Source of the DNA: Lysobacter silvisoli
GTDB taxonomy: Bacteria; Pseudomonadota; Gammaproteobacteria; Xanthomonadales; Xanthomonadaceae
Reading direction: 5' to 3'
NCBI RefSeq assembly: GCF_003382365.1
Contig: NZ_QTSU01000002.1
Span: forward strand, 310,001-374,000
DNA length: 64,000 nt
The position numbers and the translations under genes were made by a program. Shown here piece after piece: positions 53,294 through 61,177 of the stretch; within the stretch, counting starts at the first letter, position 1; each line of letters opens with the position of its first letter. The notes beneath the pieces are model-generated. The model was not told where the DNA came from. It saw only the letters and a program-made list of their open reading frames with translations, and ran no database searches.

Positions 53294-54660
53294 TGCACGC
53301 GCCGCCGCAGGAAGTTGAGCAGGTCGATACGGGTGATCAGGCCCAGGAACCGGTCGCCGTCGACCACGATGGCGACGTGGCCGCGGTCGAACACCGGCAG
53401 CAGGGTCTCGATCGGCGAATCCACCGCCACCTTGTCCAGCTTGCTGACCATGGCCGTGGACACCGGATCGCGGAAACGCGCCTCGTCGCCGTACACGTGC
53501 AGCAGCACGTCGCTCTCGTCGACGATGCCGACGATGCTGTCGCCGTCCATCACCGGCAGCTGCGAGACGTCGTACAGCTTCATGCGCTGGTAGGCGGTGA
53601 CCAGCAGGTCGTTGGGCCCCACCACCACGGTGTCGCGCTGCGAGTACGGGCGCAGGATCAGGTCACGCAGGTCGCCGTGCTGCTGGCGCTGGATGAAGCC
53701 GTTGTCCAGCATCCAGTAGTCGTTGTACATCTTCGACAGGTACTTGTTGCCGGTATCGCAGACGAACACCAGCACGCGCTTGGGCTGGGTCTGCTCGCGG
53801 CAGTATTTCAGCGCCGCCGCCAGCAGGGTGCCGGTGGACGAACCGCCCAGGATGCCCTCCTTCTCCAGCAGCTCGCGCGCGGTCAGGAAGCTTTCCTGGT
53901 CGCTGATGGCATAGGCCCGCTTGACCCGGGTGAAGTCGGAGATCGGCGGCAGGAAGTCCTCGCCGATGCCCTCGACCATCCAGCTGGCGGACTTGTCCGA
54001 CAGCGTGCCGCGGTTGATGTACTCCTCCAGGATCGAACCCACCGGATCGGCCAGCACCAGCTCGGTGCCGGGCGAGAGCTTGGCGAAGGCGCGCGACAGG
54101 CCGGTCATGGTGCCGGAGCTGCCGCAGCCGAACACGATCGCGTCGAGTTGGCCGCCCATCTGCTCGAGGATTTCCGGGCCGGTGCCGAACTCGTGCGCGG
54201 CCGGGTTGTCGGGGTTGCCGAACTGGTTGATGAAGTAGGCGCCGGGGGTTTCGCGGGCGATGCGCTCGGCCAGGTCCTGGTAGTAATCCGGATGGCCCTT
54301 GGCCACGTCCGAACGGGTCAGCACCACCTGCGCGCCCATGGCCTTGAGGTTGAAGATCTTCTCGCGGCTCATCTTGTCCGGCACCACCAGCAGCAGCTTG
54401 TAGCCCTTCTGCTGCGCGACCAGGGCCAGGCCGATGCCGGTGTTGCCGGCGGTGCCTTCCACCAGGGTGTCGCCGGGCTTGATCTTGCCGGCCTTCTCCG
54501 CCGCTTCAATCATCGACAGGCCGATGCGGTCCTTGATCGAGCCGCCGGGGTTCTGCGATTCCAGCTTCAGGTACAGCTCGCACACGCCGGTGTCCAGGCG
54601 CTGGGCTTTGACGATCGGGGTCTGGCCGATCAGTTCGAGTACGGATTGGTGAATGGCCAT
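53290..54660 (-). CDS. Cystathionine beta-synthase
   Basis: 456 residues. The PLP-dependent catalytic domain starts MAIHQSVLELIGQTPIVKAQ, with PLP lysine in NPGGSIKDRIGLSM (residue about 42), the loop EGTAGNTGIGLALVA and late GILGGSSTGTLLAAAL. Two CBS domains follow at about 335-456 (SQLPVMDGDSIVGIVDESDV and DRGHVAIVVDGDRFLGLITR), which usually bind adenosyl ligands. It condenses serine and homocysteine to cystathionine, forming with metB a transsulfuration set. A -10-like TAGAAT (minus, 54711-54716) lies about 50 bases upstream. The 2OG-oxygenase gene follows with overlapping GTGA. Confidence 0.92.
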   Translation of the reverse strand: MAIHQSVLELIGQTPIVKAQRLDTGVCELYLKLESQNPGGSIKDRIGLSMIEAAEKAGKIKPGDTLVEGTAGNTGIGLALVAQQKGYKLLLVVPDKMSREKIFNLKAMGAQVVLTRSDVAKGHPDYYQDLAERIARETPGAYFINQFGNPDNPAAHEFGTGPEILEQMGGQLDAIVFGCGSSGTMTGLSRAFAKLSPGTELVLADPVGSILEEYINRGTLSDKSASWMVEGIGEDFLPPISDFTRVKRAYAISDQESFLTARELLEKEGILGGSSTGTLLAAALKYCREQTQPKRVLVFVCDTGNKYLSKMYNDYWMLDNGFIQRQQHGDLRDLILRPYSQRDTVVVGPNDLLVTAYQRMKLYDVSQLPVMDGDSIVGIVDESDVLLHVYGDEARFRDPVSTAMVSKLDKVAVDSPIETLLPVFDRGHVAIVVDGDRFLGLITRIDLLNFLRRRVQ

Positions 54661-54824
54661 GCGCTAGGCGGACTCTGCTGGGCCGCGCTGGACGCGGCGG
54701 GACTGGGCCCATTCTAGCGGCGCTCGCGCACCCAGCGCCCTGCCGCGGACGGCATCGGCATGGGCTTATGGGATTCGGGAGAAAAACCGGTCGCGGGCGC
54801 CGGCGCGGCGCCGGTCCGGTAGCC

Positions 54825-54865
54825 GCGGGCGGTGGCGGCCGACGAGGATGGCCGCCACCGCCCGC
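54825..54865. repeat. Perfect 16-bp hairpin
   Basis: Arms 54825-54840 and 54850-54865 are perfectly complementary, with a 9-base loop. No T-run on either side. It lies just after the DUF465 stop (minus strand) and could be a transcript end or an RNA-stabilising structure. The rest of the 217-bp gap between DUF465 and CBS shows other GC-rich palindromes but no gene. Confidence 0.6.
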
Positions 54866-54877
54866 GCTGAAGAAGAT

Positions 54878-55096
54878 TCAGTGGTGTTGCGCGTCGTACA
54901 GGTGGGTCAATCGGTCTTTCGCCGCCAGTTTCTCGCGCTTCATCTGCGACAGGGTGACATCGTCGATGGGCAACACGCCCAGCTCGGCGTCCATCACCTT
55001 CTTGTCGAGTTCCTTGTGCCGCTGGTAGAGCTGCTTGAACTCGGGGTTGCTCTTGATGAGCGCGTCGATCTCGGGCTGCGGTCGTTCTTCGAACAT
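54878..55096 (-). CDS. DUF465 (YdcH-type) small protein
   Basis: 72 residues from ATG 55096, preceded by an excellent AAGGAGG 6 bases upstream. The sequence MFEERPQPEIDALIKSNPEF, then QLYQRHKELDKKVMDAELG and LSQMKREKLAAKDRLTHLYD is the DUF465 pattern: a short helical hairpin found widely in proteobacteria, without defined function. The upstream ATG at 55126 lacks a ribosome-binding site. It is 30 bp from a terminator-like hairpin, see findings. Confidence 0.88.
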   Translation of the reverse strand: MFEERPQPEIDALIKSNPEFKQLYQRHKELDKKVMDAELGVLPIDDVTLSQMKREKLAAKDRLTHLYDAQHH

Positions 55097-55125
55097 GAAA
55101 GCCTCCTTCAGCAGAAATGCAAGCA

Positions 55126-55162
55126 CCCCAAATAGAAACGCCCCGGCCTAAAGACCAGGGCG
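55126..55162 (-). terminator. Terminator or attenuator upstream of DUF465
   Basis: On the minus strand CGCCCTGG, loop TCTTTAGG, CCGGGGCG (one G-U pair) followed by TTTCTATTT. It is downstream of the OmpA-like gene and only 30 bases before the DUF465 start. It may simply end the upstream operon, or act on DUF465 expression. Confidence 0.6.
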
Positions 55163-55273
55163 TCGCGGGGGGTCCGTGAGGGGCGCCAGGCGGGGCGCGG
55201 GGCCGACCTGATGCAGGCCGGCCACCGACTGGCTTGCGGTGGCGGGATCCTGCGGGATGGTCGTTTGCGTCAT
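55148..55273 (-). other. 41-codon open frame in the DUF465 leader (doubtful)
   Basis: ATG 55273 opens MTQTTIPQDPATASQSVAGL and the stop at 55148 lies within the loop of the terminator-like hairpin. No clear Shine-Dalgarno sequence is seen. The 343-bp region 55097-55439 also holds a hairpin AAGCGG/CCGCTT (about 55294-55316). Leader peptide or chance frame; not counted as a gene. Confidence 0.25.
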
Positions 55274-55439
55274 CGGCCTGGCTCTCGCCAAGCGGAAATC
55301 GAGCCGCTTGGGTATCCGACCCTACTCCTCCTTTTCGGGTCCGGCAAGGCCGGCCGTCGCGTTTCCGCCGATGCGGCACAGCCGGCGTGCCGTCGCGGTG
55401 CCACGGCGCGCCTTATACCGCCAACTTACTGATTTTTAA

Positions 55440-56327
55440 CTATTTCTGACCGAGCACGATGTCGAGCTTGTCGCCCTTGCCGGCCTTGCCGCTGACCGCG
55501 ATCTTGGCCGCGGGCGTGCCGCCGGCGACCAGCGCGTCGCGCACCGCTTCGGCGCGGCGCTGGGCCAGCTTGGCGTCGCCGGCCTGGGCCTCGACCCGCA
55601 CGCTGCCGGCCGGCAGCGCCTCGACGTAGGCGGCCACGGTGCGCACCTGGGTGGCGGCGCCACCGCCCAGGCTGGACTTGCCGGCAGCGAAGGCATCGCG
55701 GCCCAGGCTGAAGACTTCGCCGCGGGCCTCGCGCCTGGACGCCGGCAGCTTGCCGCCGCCGACCAGTTCGGCCTCCTGCCGCGCCAGCGCCGCCTCGCGC
55801 TCGCGCGCGGCGTTGAGCTTGGCGGTCTGCGCATCGGTGACGGTGGCCAGGGCGGCGTCGGCGTCCTGGATCGCCAGCGCGTCGGCGGCGGCCTGGGCGC
55901 GCAGGCGCTCGGCCTCCTCGGCCTGCATCTGCGCCTGCAGGCGCAGGCGTTCGGCTTCGGCGCGCGCGCGCTCGGCGTCGCGGCGGCTGGCTTCCACCAG
56001 CAGGTCGCTGCGCTCGCGGTCCAGGCGGTCGACCTCGCGCTGCGCGGCCTGGCTGCGGGCGACGATCTCGGCCACCTGCACCCGGCGCTCGGCCACGTAG
56101 TAGGCGCCGTCGCGGTCGCGGCGGCCGGCTTCGGCCAGGGCCTGGATCGCCTGGCGCGCCTGCAGGCGCTCGTAGGCGCCGAAGGTGTTGAGCGAGGGGT
56201 CGGCCTCGAGCGTGGACAGGCGGCGCGACAGCCGCGCCACCTCGGGGTCTTCGGCCGCCTGCGCCGGCAGGGCGGCGCCCAGGGCCGCGGCCAGCAGCAT
56301 GCACAGCAGGGTCTGGCGCAGCTTCAT
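55440..56327 (-). CDS. DUF4398/OmpA-like exported protein with coiled coil
   Basis: 295 residues. Signal peptide MKLRQTLLCMLLAAALGAAL ... AQA. Residues about 30-185 form an Ala/Arg/Glu-rich coiled coil (RLDRERSDLLVEASRRDAER, then ERLRLQAQMQAEEAERLRAQ). Residues about 205-295 resemble a reduced OmpA-C domain: VFSLGRDAFAAGKSSLGG, then LAQRRAEAVRDALVAGGTPA, the latter typical of OmpA. The classical Asp in NxDxxG of the peptidoglycan site is missing. Start ATG 56327 overlaps the stop of the DUF4398 gene as ATGA. Role in envelope attachment is inferred. Confidence 0.75.
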   Translation of the reverse strand: MKLRQTLLCMLLAAALGAALPAQAAEDPEVARLSRRLSTLEADPSLNTFGAYERLQARQAIQALAEAGRRDRDGAYYVAERRVQVAEIVARSQAAQREVDRLDRERSDLLVEASRRDAERARAEAERLRLQAQMQAEEAERLRAQAAADALAIQDADAALATVTDAQTAKLNAAREREAALARQEAELVGGGKLPASRREARGEVFSLGRDAFAAGKSSLGGGAATQVRTVAAYVEALPAGSVRVEAQAGDAKLAQRRAEAVRDALVAGGTPAAKIAVSGKAGKGDKLDIVLGQK

Positions 56328-56704
56328 CGGGCGTCTCCGTTCTGCAGGCGGCGGCGCAGGTCGGCGATCTCGGCGCGACGCTGGGCCAGTTCGGCGTTGA
56401 TCACCGCATCGCGGCTCTTGGCCCAGGCCAGGTCGGCATCGGCGGCGGCCGACACGGCCAGGCGCCGGGCCTCGTCCTCGCGGCCGCTGGACATCGCGCC
56501 CTGGGCGCGGCCCAGCGCGCTGCGCGCGGCGGCCAGATCCTGCGGCGCGTACTGGTCGGCATCGGCGCCGTCGGCGCGCGTGACCGCCTGCTGGGCCGCC
56601 GACAGTTCCGAGGTCGGCGGCGGCAGCGAGGCGCAGGCGCTCAGTGCCGAAGCGAGAACTAGGGCCAGCAGCGGGAAACGGAAGTGTGCGAAGCTTGCGG
56701 TCAT
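56324..56704 (-). CDS. DUF4398 domain lipoprotein
   Basis: 126 residues from ATG 56704. Lipoprotein signal MTASFAHFRFPLLALVLASA with lipobox LSAC; then SLPPPTSELSAAQQAVTRAD and YAPQDLAAARSALGRAQ, the DUF4398 pattern (a helical hairpin found near OmpA-like proteins), and a C-terminal helix ending LRRRLQNGDAR. It overlaps the OmpA-like gene downstream (ATGA). The pair probably forms an outer-membrane/periplasmic unit. It is divergent from pilU, with 94 bp between. Confidence 0.82.
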   Translation of the reverse strand: MTASFAHFRFPLLALVLASALSACASLPPPTSELSAAQQAVTRADGADADQYAPQDLAAARSALGRAQGAMSSGREDEARRLAVSAAADADLAWAKSRDAVINAELAQRRAEIADLRRRLQNGDAR

Positions 56705-56798
56705 AGGGGTTGCCGTGACGTAAGGAGTGCGCGCGGCCATTGTCGGAAGCCGGCGGCGTGCTTGCAACGGTACGCGGCCGACAACAAGGGGTGCATGC

Positions 56799-57914
56799 AT
56801 GGACATCGGCTATTTCCTGAAGCTGATGACGGAAAAGAACGCGTCGGACATGTTCCTGACCACCGGGGCGCCGGTCTACATCAAGGTCGAGGGACGGCTG
56901 TACCCGCTGGGCAACACCGGCCTGCCCCCCGGCATGGTCAAGAAAATCGCCTATTCGCTGATGGACGAGGGCCAGGTGCCCCAGTTCGAGCGCGACCTGG
57001 AGCTGAACATGGCCCTGGCGCTGCCCGATGCCGGCCGTTTCCGCATCAACGTGTTCAAGCAACGCGGCGAAGTCGGCATGGTGATCCGCGCCATCCGCAG
57101 CATCATCCCCAGCATCGAGGAGCTGCAGCTGCCGCAGGTGCTCAAGGACATCATCATGGCCCCGCGCGGCTTGGTGCTGATCGTGGGCTCCACCGGTTCG
57201 GGCAAGTCGACCACGCTGGCGTCGATGATCGACCACCGCAACAGCAACACTTCGGGCCACATCCTCACCATCGAGGACCCGATCGAATACCTGCACAAGC
57301 ATAAGAAGTCGATCGTGAACCAGCGCGAAGTCGGCCTGGACACCCACGCTTTCCACAACGCGCTGAAGAACGCGATGCGCGAAGCGCCGGACGTGATCCT
57401 GATCGGCGAAATCCTCGACGCCACCACGATGGAGGCGGCCATCGCCTTCGCCGAAACCGGCCACCTGTGCCTGGCCACGCTGCATTCCAACAACGCCGAC
57501 CAGACCCTGGAACGCATCCTCAACTTCTTCAACGAGTCGGCGCACAAGAACGTGCTGATGAACCTGGCGCTGAACCTCAAGGCGGTGATCTCGCAGCGTC
57601 TGGTGGTCGGCACCGACGGCCGGCGCCTGCCCGCGGCCGAGATCCTCATCAACACCCCGCACGTGCGCGACCTGATGCGCCGCGGCCAGGTGCACGAGAT
57701 CAAGCAGGCCATGGAAGAGTCGCTGGAAGAAGGCATGGAGTCGTTCGACCAGTGCCTGTTCCGCCTCTACAAGGAAGGCAAGATCGAGATGGAGGAGGCG
57801 CTCAAGGCCGCCGACTCGCGCGACGGCCTGGCGCTGAAGTTCCGCCTGTCCGAGGGCGGCAGCGGCGAGCACGATCCGTACGCGGACATGTACGACGCCA
57901 ACGCCGCGCATTGA
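56799..57914 (+). CDS. pilU: Twitching-motility ATPase PilU
   Basis: Hexameric secretion-type ATPase assisting PilT in type IV pilus retraction, 371 residues from ATG 56799 (MDIGYFLKLMTEKNASDMFL). Walker A is IVGSTGSGKSTTLASM, the Asp box is TIEDPIEY, Walker B is DVILIGEILDATTMEAAIAF and the His box is TGHLCLATLHSNN. The segment FAETGHLCLATLHSNNADQT is PilU-like rather than PilT-like. The normal GE(I/M)RD has Leu in place of Arg here (GEILD). The long C-terminal tail (ESLEEGMESFDQCLFRLYKE) also fits PilU. pilT is not adjacent. A strong terminator follows. Confidence 0.92.
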   Translation: MDIGYFLKLMTEKNASDMFLTTGAPVYIKVEGRLYPLGNTGLPPGMVKKIAYSLMDEGQVPQFERDLELNMALALPDAGRFRINVFKQRGEVGMVIRAIRSIIPSIEELQLPQVLKDIIMAPRGLVLIVGSTGSGKSTTLASMIDHRNSNTSGHILTIEDPIEYLHKHKKSIVNQREVGLDTHAFHNALKNAMREAPDVILIGEILDATTMEAAIAFAETGHLCLATLHSNNADQTLERILNFFNESAHKNVLMNLALNLKAVISQRLVVGTDGRRLPAAEILINTPHVRDLMRRGQVHEIKQAMEESLEEGMESFDQCLFRLYKEGKIEMEEALKAADSRDGLALKFRLSEGGSGEHDPYADMYDANAAH

Positions 57915-57936
57915 GCGCGGCGGCAAGTCAGCAACG

Positions 57937-57967
57937 AAAAAGCCGGGCGAATCGCCCGGCTTTTTTT
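57937..57967 (+). terminator. Bidirectional intrinsic terminator
   Basis: AAAAAGCCGGGCG, loop AAT, CGCCCGGCTTTTTTT between the convergent pilU and maiA genes. Confidence 0.92.
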
Positions 57968-57999
57968 CGACCCGCTGCCCAGTCTCCAGCGCCGGCCGC

Positions 58000-58662
58000 T
58001 CACTCCGGCGGACGATCGGGCTGGTTCTCCGGCCGCGCCGCGTCGAACGCGGGCAGCTCCAGGCAGGCCTGCTCGATGCGCACGATGGTCGGGAACTCGT
58101 CCAGCGGCACGCCGAAGCGGCGCGCGTTGTAGACCTGCGGCACCAGGCAGCAGTCGGCCAGGGTCGGGGTGTCGCCTTCGCAGTAGCGGCCGGTGGAGGG
58201 GTGATCGGTCAGCATGGCCTCGATCGCGCGGAAGCCCTCGCCCACCCAGTGCTTGACCCAGTCCTCGCGCTCGGGGTGCGGCACGTTCCAGGTGCGGTCG
58301 AAGTACTGCAGCACGCGCAGGTTATTGAGCGGGTGGATGTCGCAGGCGATGGTCTGGGCCAGCGCGCGCACGCGCTGGCGGTCGCGCGCGACCGCCGGCA
58401 GCAGCGCCGGCTCGGGCCAGGTCTCGTCCAGGTACTCCAGGATCGCGATCGACTGGCGCAGCTTGCGGTGGCCGTGCTCCAGCACCGGCACCAGGCCCAG
58501 CGGATTGACCTCGCGGTAGCTCTCGCTGTGCTGCTCGCCGCCGTTGCGCACCAGGTGCACGGGCGCGATCTCGTACGGCAGGCCCTTGAGGTTCAGGCCG
58601 ATGCGGACGCGATAGGCCGCGCTGGAACGCCAATACGAATACAGCCGGAGTTGCTCGCCCAC
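58000..58662 (-). CDS. maiA: Maleylacetoacetate isomerase (zeta-class GST)
   Basis: Glutathione-dependent isomerase turning maleylacetoacetate into fumarylacetoacetate in tyrosine breakdown. 220 residues from GTG 58662, with AAGGA 6-8 bases upstream. The zeta-GST motif is RSSAAYRVRIGLNLKGLPYE at about residues 13-32, and the second domain has IACDIHPLNNLRVLQYF. Start GTG is preferred to an ATG at 58704 whose encoded extension lacks family resemblance. It lies 96 bp from fahA upstream on the same strand; both act in succession, probably as one operon. Confidence 0.9.
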   Translation of the reverse strand: MGEQLRLYSYWRSSAAYRVRIGLNLKGLPYEIAPVHLVRNGGEQHSESYREVNPLGLVPVLEHGHRKLRQSIAILEYLDETWPEPALLPAVARDRQRVRALAQTIACDIHPLNNLRVLQYFDRTWNVPHPEREDWVKHWVGEGFRAIEAMLTDHPSTGRYCEGDTPTLADCCLVPQVYNARRFGVPLDEFPTIVRIEQACLELPAFDAARPENQPDRPPE

Positions 58663-58758
58663 TGCCTGTCCTTGGATCTGCCGTCGTGCCGGATCGCCCG
58701 CCACCTTAGCCGGTGGCGGGCGCGGCGGCGATACCTCTCGTCCGCCGCGGCGCTGCCG

Positions 58759-59745
58759 TCAGGCGGACTGGCGTTCGATGCGCTGTTCGATCGCGCCGAA
58801 AATGCTGTTGCCCTGCGCGTCCAGCATCTCGATGCGCACGCTGTCGCCGAACTTCATGAACGGCGTCTGCGGCTTGCCCAGGGTCAGGGTCTCGACGGTG
58901 CGGCGCTCGGCGAAGCACGAGGCGCCCAGCGAGGTGTCCTCGTTGGCCACGGTGCCGGAGCCGACGATGGTGCCGGCCGACAACGGACGGGTCTTGGCCG
59001 CGTGCGCCACCAGCTGGGCGAAATCGAACTGCATGTCCACGCCGGCTTCCGGCGCGCCGAACCACTCGCCATTGATGTGGGTCAGCAGCGGACGGTGCAC
59101 CTTGCTGCCCTGCCAGGCCTCGCCCAACTCGTCCGGGGTCACGAACACCGGGCTCAGCGCCGAACGCGGCTTGGATTGCAGGAAGCCGAAGCCCTTGCCC
59201 AGCTCGTCCGGAATCAGATTGCGCAGCGACACGTCGTTGACCAGGCCGATCAGCTGGATGTGGCCGGCCGCCTGCTCGGGCGTGACCGCCATCGGCACGT
59301 CGTCGGTGACGATCACCACCTCGGCCTCCAGGTCGATGCCGTAGTCCTCGCTGACCACGCGCACCGGATCGCGCGGGCCGTAGAAGCCGGCGCTGACCGC
59401 CTGGTACATCAGCGGATCGACGTAGAAGCTCTCCGGCACGGTGGCGCCGCGCGCGCGGCGCACGCGCTCCACGTGCGGCAGGTAGGCGCTGCCGTCGACG
59501 AATTCGTAGGCGCGCGGCAGCGGCGCGGCCAGCGCGGCCGGGTCCAGCTCGAAGGCGCCGTCGGCACTGCCGGCGTTGAGCGCGTCGGACAAGGCGTTCA
59601 GGCGCGGCGCGATGTTGGACCAATCCTCCAGCGCGCGCTGCAGCGTGTCGGCGATGCCGGCCGCGCGCACGGCGCGGGTCAGGTCGCGCGAGACGACGAT
59701 CAGCGTGCCGTCGCGGCCGCCTTCCTTCAGGGAACCCAGCTTCAT
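58759..59745 (-). CDS. Fumarylacetoacetate hydrolase family protein
   Basis: 328 residues; starts MKLGSLKEGGRDGTLIVVSR. FAH-fold features are visible: metal-binding acidic residues in YGIDLEAEVVIVTDD, then LVNDVSLRNLIPDELGKGFG, and the catalytic His nearby in SAYLPHVERV. Later segments are TRPLSAGTIVGSGTVANEDT and GDSVRIEMLDAQGNSIFGAI. It cleaves fumarylacetoacetate to fumarate and acetoacetate, the latter a substrate for ScoAB at 26297-27703. This is the shorter bacterial class, close to FahA. A GAGG sequence precedes the ATG. hmgA and hppD are not in the window. Confidence 0.9.
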   Translation of the reverse strand: MKLGSLKEGGRDGTLIVVSRDLTRAVRAAGIADTLQRALEDWSNIAPRLNALSDALNAGSADGAFELDPAALAAPLPRAYEFVDGSAYLPHVERVRRARGATVPESFYVDPLMYQAVSAGFYGPRDPVRVVSEDYGIDLEAEVVIVTDDVPMAVTPEQAAGHIQLIGLVNDVSLRNLIPDELGKGFGFLQSKPRSALSPVFVTPDELGEAWQGSKVHRPLLTHINGEWFGAPEAGVDMQFDFAQLVAHAAKTRPLSAGTIVGSGTVANEDTSLGASCFAERRTVETLTLGKPQTPFMKFGDSVRIEMLDAQGNSIFGAIEQRIERQSA

Positions 59746-60018
59746 CGAGACCTCAATCGCAGGCGCCGCAGCGCAATGGTTTCAATTGTAACCGAATCGC
59801 GGCGAGGGGACCGCCGCGCGAGCGGTACAGGATCGCGCAATCCCGTGGCCTTGCGCAGCGTTTCTCCGATCCGTCATTCCGGCGAAAGCCGGAACCCATG
59901 TTGACGTTGCCCTGGAACCAGCAGCCGCAACCGCCCCAGCGCCATGGGTTCCGGCTTTCGCCGCAACGACGGTTGTGCACAACCGGAAGCGGGCCGCCCA
60001 AACGCGCCAAAACGCGGC
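59746..60018. repeat. Gap with GTCATTCCGGCG-type palindromic repeat pair
   Basis: Two facing copies (59872-59901 containing GGCGAAAGCC, and about 59941-59972) make a large inverted repeat with a 40-base spacer. No gene is seen in this stretch of the 342-bp space between fahA and the tRNA gene. Confidence 0.7.
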
Positions 60019-60048
60019 CAACAAAAAACCCGCCTTGCGGCGGGTTCT
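60019..60048 (-). terminator. Terminator after tRNA-Gln
   Basis: Minus strand: AACCCGCC, loop GCAA, GGCGGGTT followed by TTTTGTTGG. It lies about 40 bases after the tRNA 3' end. Confidence 0.8.
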
Positions 60049-60087
60049 TCGTTTCCGGATCGCGCCCGAAGGAACGTTCCGTCTGTT

Positions 60088-60162
60088 TGGCAGCCCCGGA
60101 TGGATTCGAACCACCGAATGCCTGAGTCAGAGTCAGGTGCCTTACCGCTTGGCGACGGGGCT
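60088..60162 (-). tRNA. tRNA-Gln (anticodon CTG)
   Basis: 75 nt including encoded CCA (60088-60090). Acceptor AGCCCCG/CGGGGCT, D-stem GCC/GGC, anticodon stem CCTGA/TCAGG with loop CTCTGAC (anticodon CTG at 60128-60130), T-stem GGTGG/CCATC with TTCGAAT loop. All stems close. It follows the rpsI stop by 27 bases on the same strand, so it may be co-transcribed with rplM-rpsI, though TACACT in that gap could be a separate -10 box. Confidence 0.96.
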
Positions 60163-60189
60163 ATGGAACTGAGTGTAGCAAAAAACCGA

Positions 60190-60582
60190 TTAGCGCTTCG
60201 AGAACTGCGTGGCGCGACGCGCCTTGTGCAGACCGACCTTCTTACGCTCGACTTCGCGGGCGTCGCGGGTCATGAAGCCGGCCTTGCGCAGCTCGGGCTT
60301 CAGCGACTCGTCGTACTCGACCAGCGCGCGGGCGATGCCCAGGCGGATGGCGCCGGCCTGGCCGGTGATGCCGCCGCCGGAGACGGTGACGGTGACGTCG
60401 AACTTGTCGCCCGACTGGGTCAGCTCGAGCGGCTGGCGCACGATCATGCGCGCAGTCTCGCGACCGAAGAACTCTTCGATCGAACGCTGGTTGATGGTGA
60501 TCTTGCCGTCGCCCTTGCGCAGGAACACTCGCGCGGTGGAGGACTTGCGGCGGCCGGTGCCGTAGTTCTGCTGGATAGCCAT
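60190..60582 (-). CDS. rpsI: 30S ribosomal protein S9
   Basis: 130 residues, starting [20 protein letters not shown], with the S9 signature [19 protein letters not shown] and the conserved basic end [10 protein letters not shown], whose last residues contact the P-site tRNA. It follows rplM by 10 bp, the universal rplM-rpsI operon. Confidence 0.98.
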   Translation of the reverse strand: MAIQQNYGTGRRKSSTARVFLRKGDGKITINQRSIEEFFGRETARMIVRQPLELTQSGDKFDVTVTVSGGGITGQAGAIRLGIARALVEYDESLKPELRKAGFMTRDAREVERKKVGLHKARRATQFSKR

Positions 60583-60592
60583 GTTCGTAACC

Positions 60593-61021
60593 TTAGATGT
60601 CCAGCGGCTGCGGCTGCTGGGCGGTGTGAGGATGCTCGGAGCCCTTGTAGACCTTGAGCTTGCGATACATGGCGCGGCCGAGCGGATTCTTCGGCAGCAT
60701 GCCCTTCACGCCGATCTCGATGACGCGCTCCGGGTGGCGCTCCAGCGCCTGGCCGAGGGTCTCGCTCTTCAGGTTGCCGACGTAACCGGTGAACCGGTGG
60801 TACATCTTGTCCTGGAGCTTGTTGCCGGTGACGGCGATCTTTTCGGCGTTGATCACCACGAGGTAATCGCCGGTATCGACATGGGGGGTGTAGACGGGCT
60901 TGTGCTTGCCGCGCAGGCGGCGCGCGAGTTCGGAGCACAAGCGGCCGAGCGTCTTGCCCGACGCGTCGACGACGTACCAGTCGCGCTGGACGGTCTCGTT
61001 CTTGGCGGTGAAAGTCTTCAT
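60593..61021 (-). CDS. rplM: 50S ribosomal protein L13
   Basis: 142 residues: [40 protein letters not shown], then the L13 signature region [19 protein letters not shown]. First gene of the rplM-rpsI operon. In E. coli L13 represses this operon by binding its own leader; the 5' region here was not analysed for that fold. Confidence 0.98.
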   Translation of the reverse strand: MKTFTAKNETVQRDWYVVDASGKTLGRLCSELARRLRGKHKPVYTPHVDTGDYLVVINAEKIAVTGNKLQDKMYHRFTGYVGNLKSETLGQALERHPERVIEIGVKGMLPKNPLGRAMYRKLKVYKGSEHPHTAQQPQPLDI

Positions 61022-61114
61022 CGGAGTTCTATGGATACCTGGTCGGGCTCGTTTCGGGCGGCGCTGGGCCGGCGAAAGCTCGCCTCGCGTTGTGGGTGGA
61101 ACAAAAGAGGCGGA

Positions 61115-61143
61115 ATGATAGCGGCCCCGCCGGGCCGGCGCAA
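61115..61143 (-). promoter_or_regulatory. Candidate rplM-rpsI promoter
   Basis: Minus strand: TTGCGC (61138-61143) and TATCAT (61115-61120) with a 17-base spacer; a 5/6 match to the -10 consensus. The predicted transcript leader is about 85-90 bases. It lies in the 156-bp divergent region with the GlcF-like gene. Confidence 0.5.
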
Positions 61144-61163
61144 GCCGCCCGGGGCCTGCGTGC

Positions 61164-61169
61164 TAGCAT
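61164..61169 (+). promoter_or_regulatory. Candidate -10 box before the GlcF-like gene
   Basis: TAGCAT ends 8 bases before the ATG at 61178; no Shine-Dalgarno is visible. Part of the leaderless pattern. Confidence 0.38.
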
Positions 61170-61177
61170 CGCCGGCC

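Noticed and set aside
55148-55439. A known riboswitch or small RNA in the DUF465 leader
   Set aside because: Several hairpins exist, but none matches a riboswitch core that I can recognise.
60088-60162. tRNA-Gln as an integration site
   Set aside because: No direct repeat of the tRNA 3' end and no integrase gene within the window.
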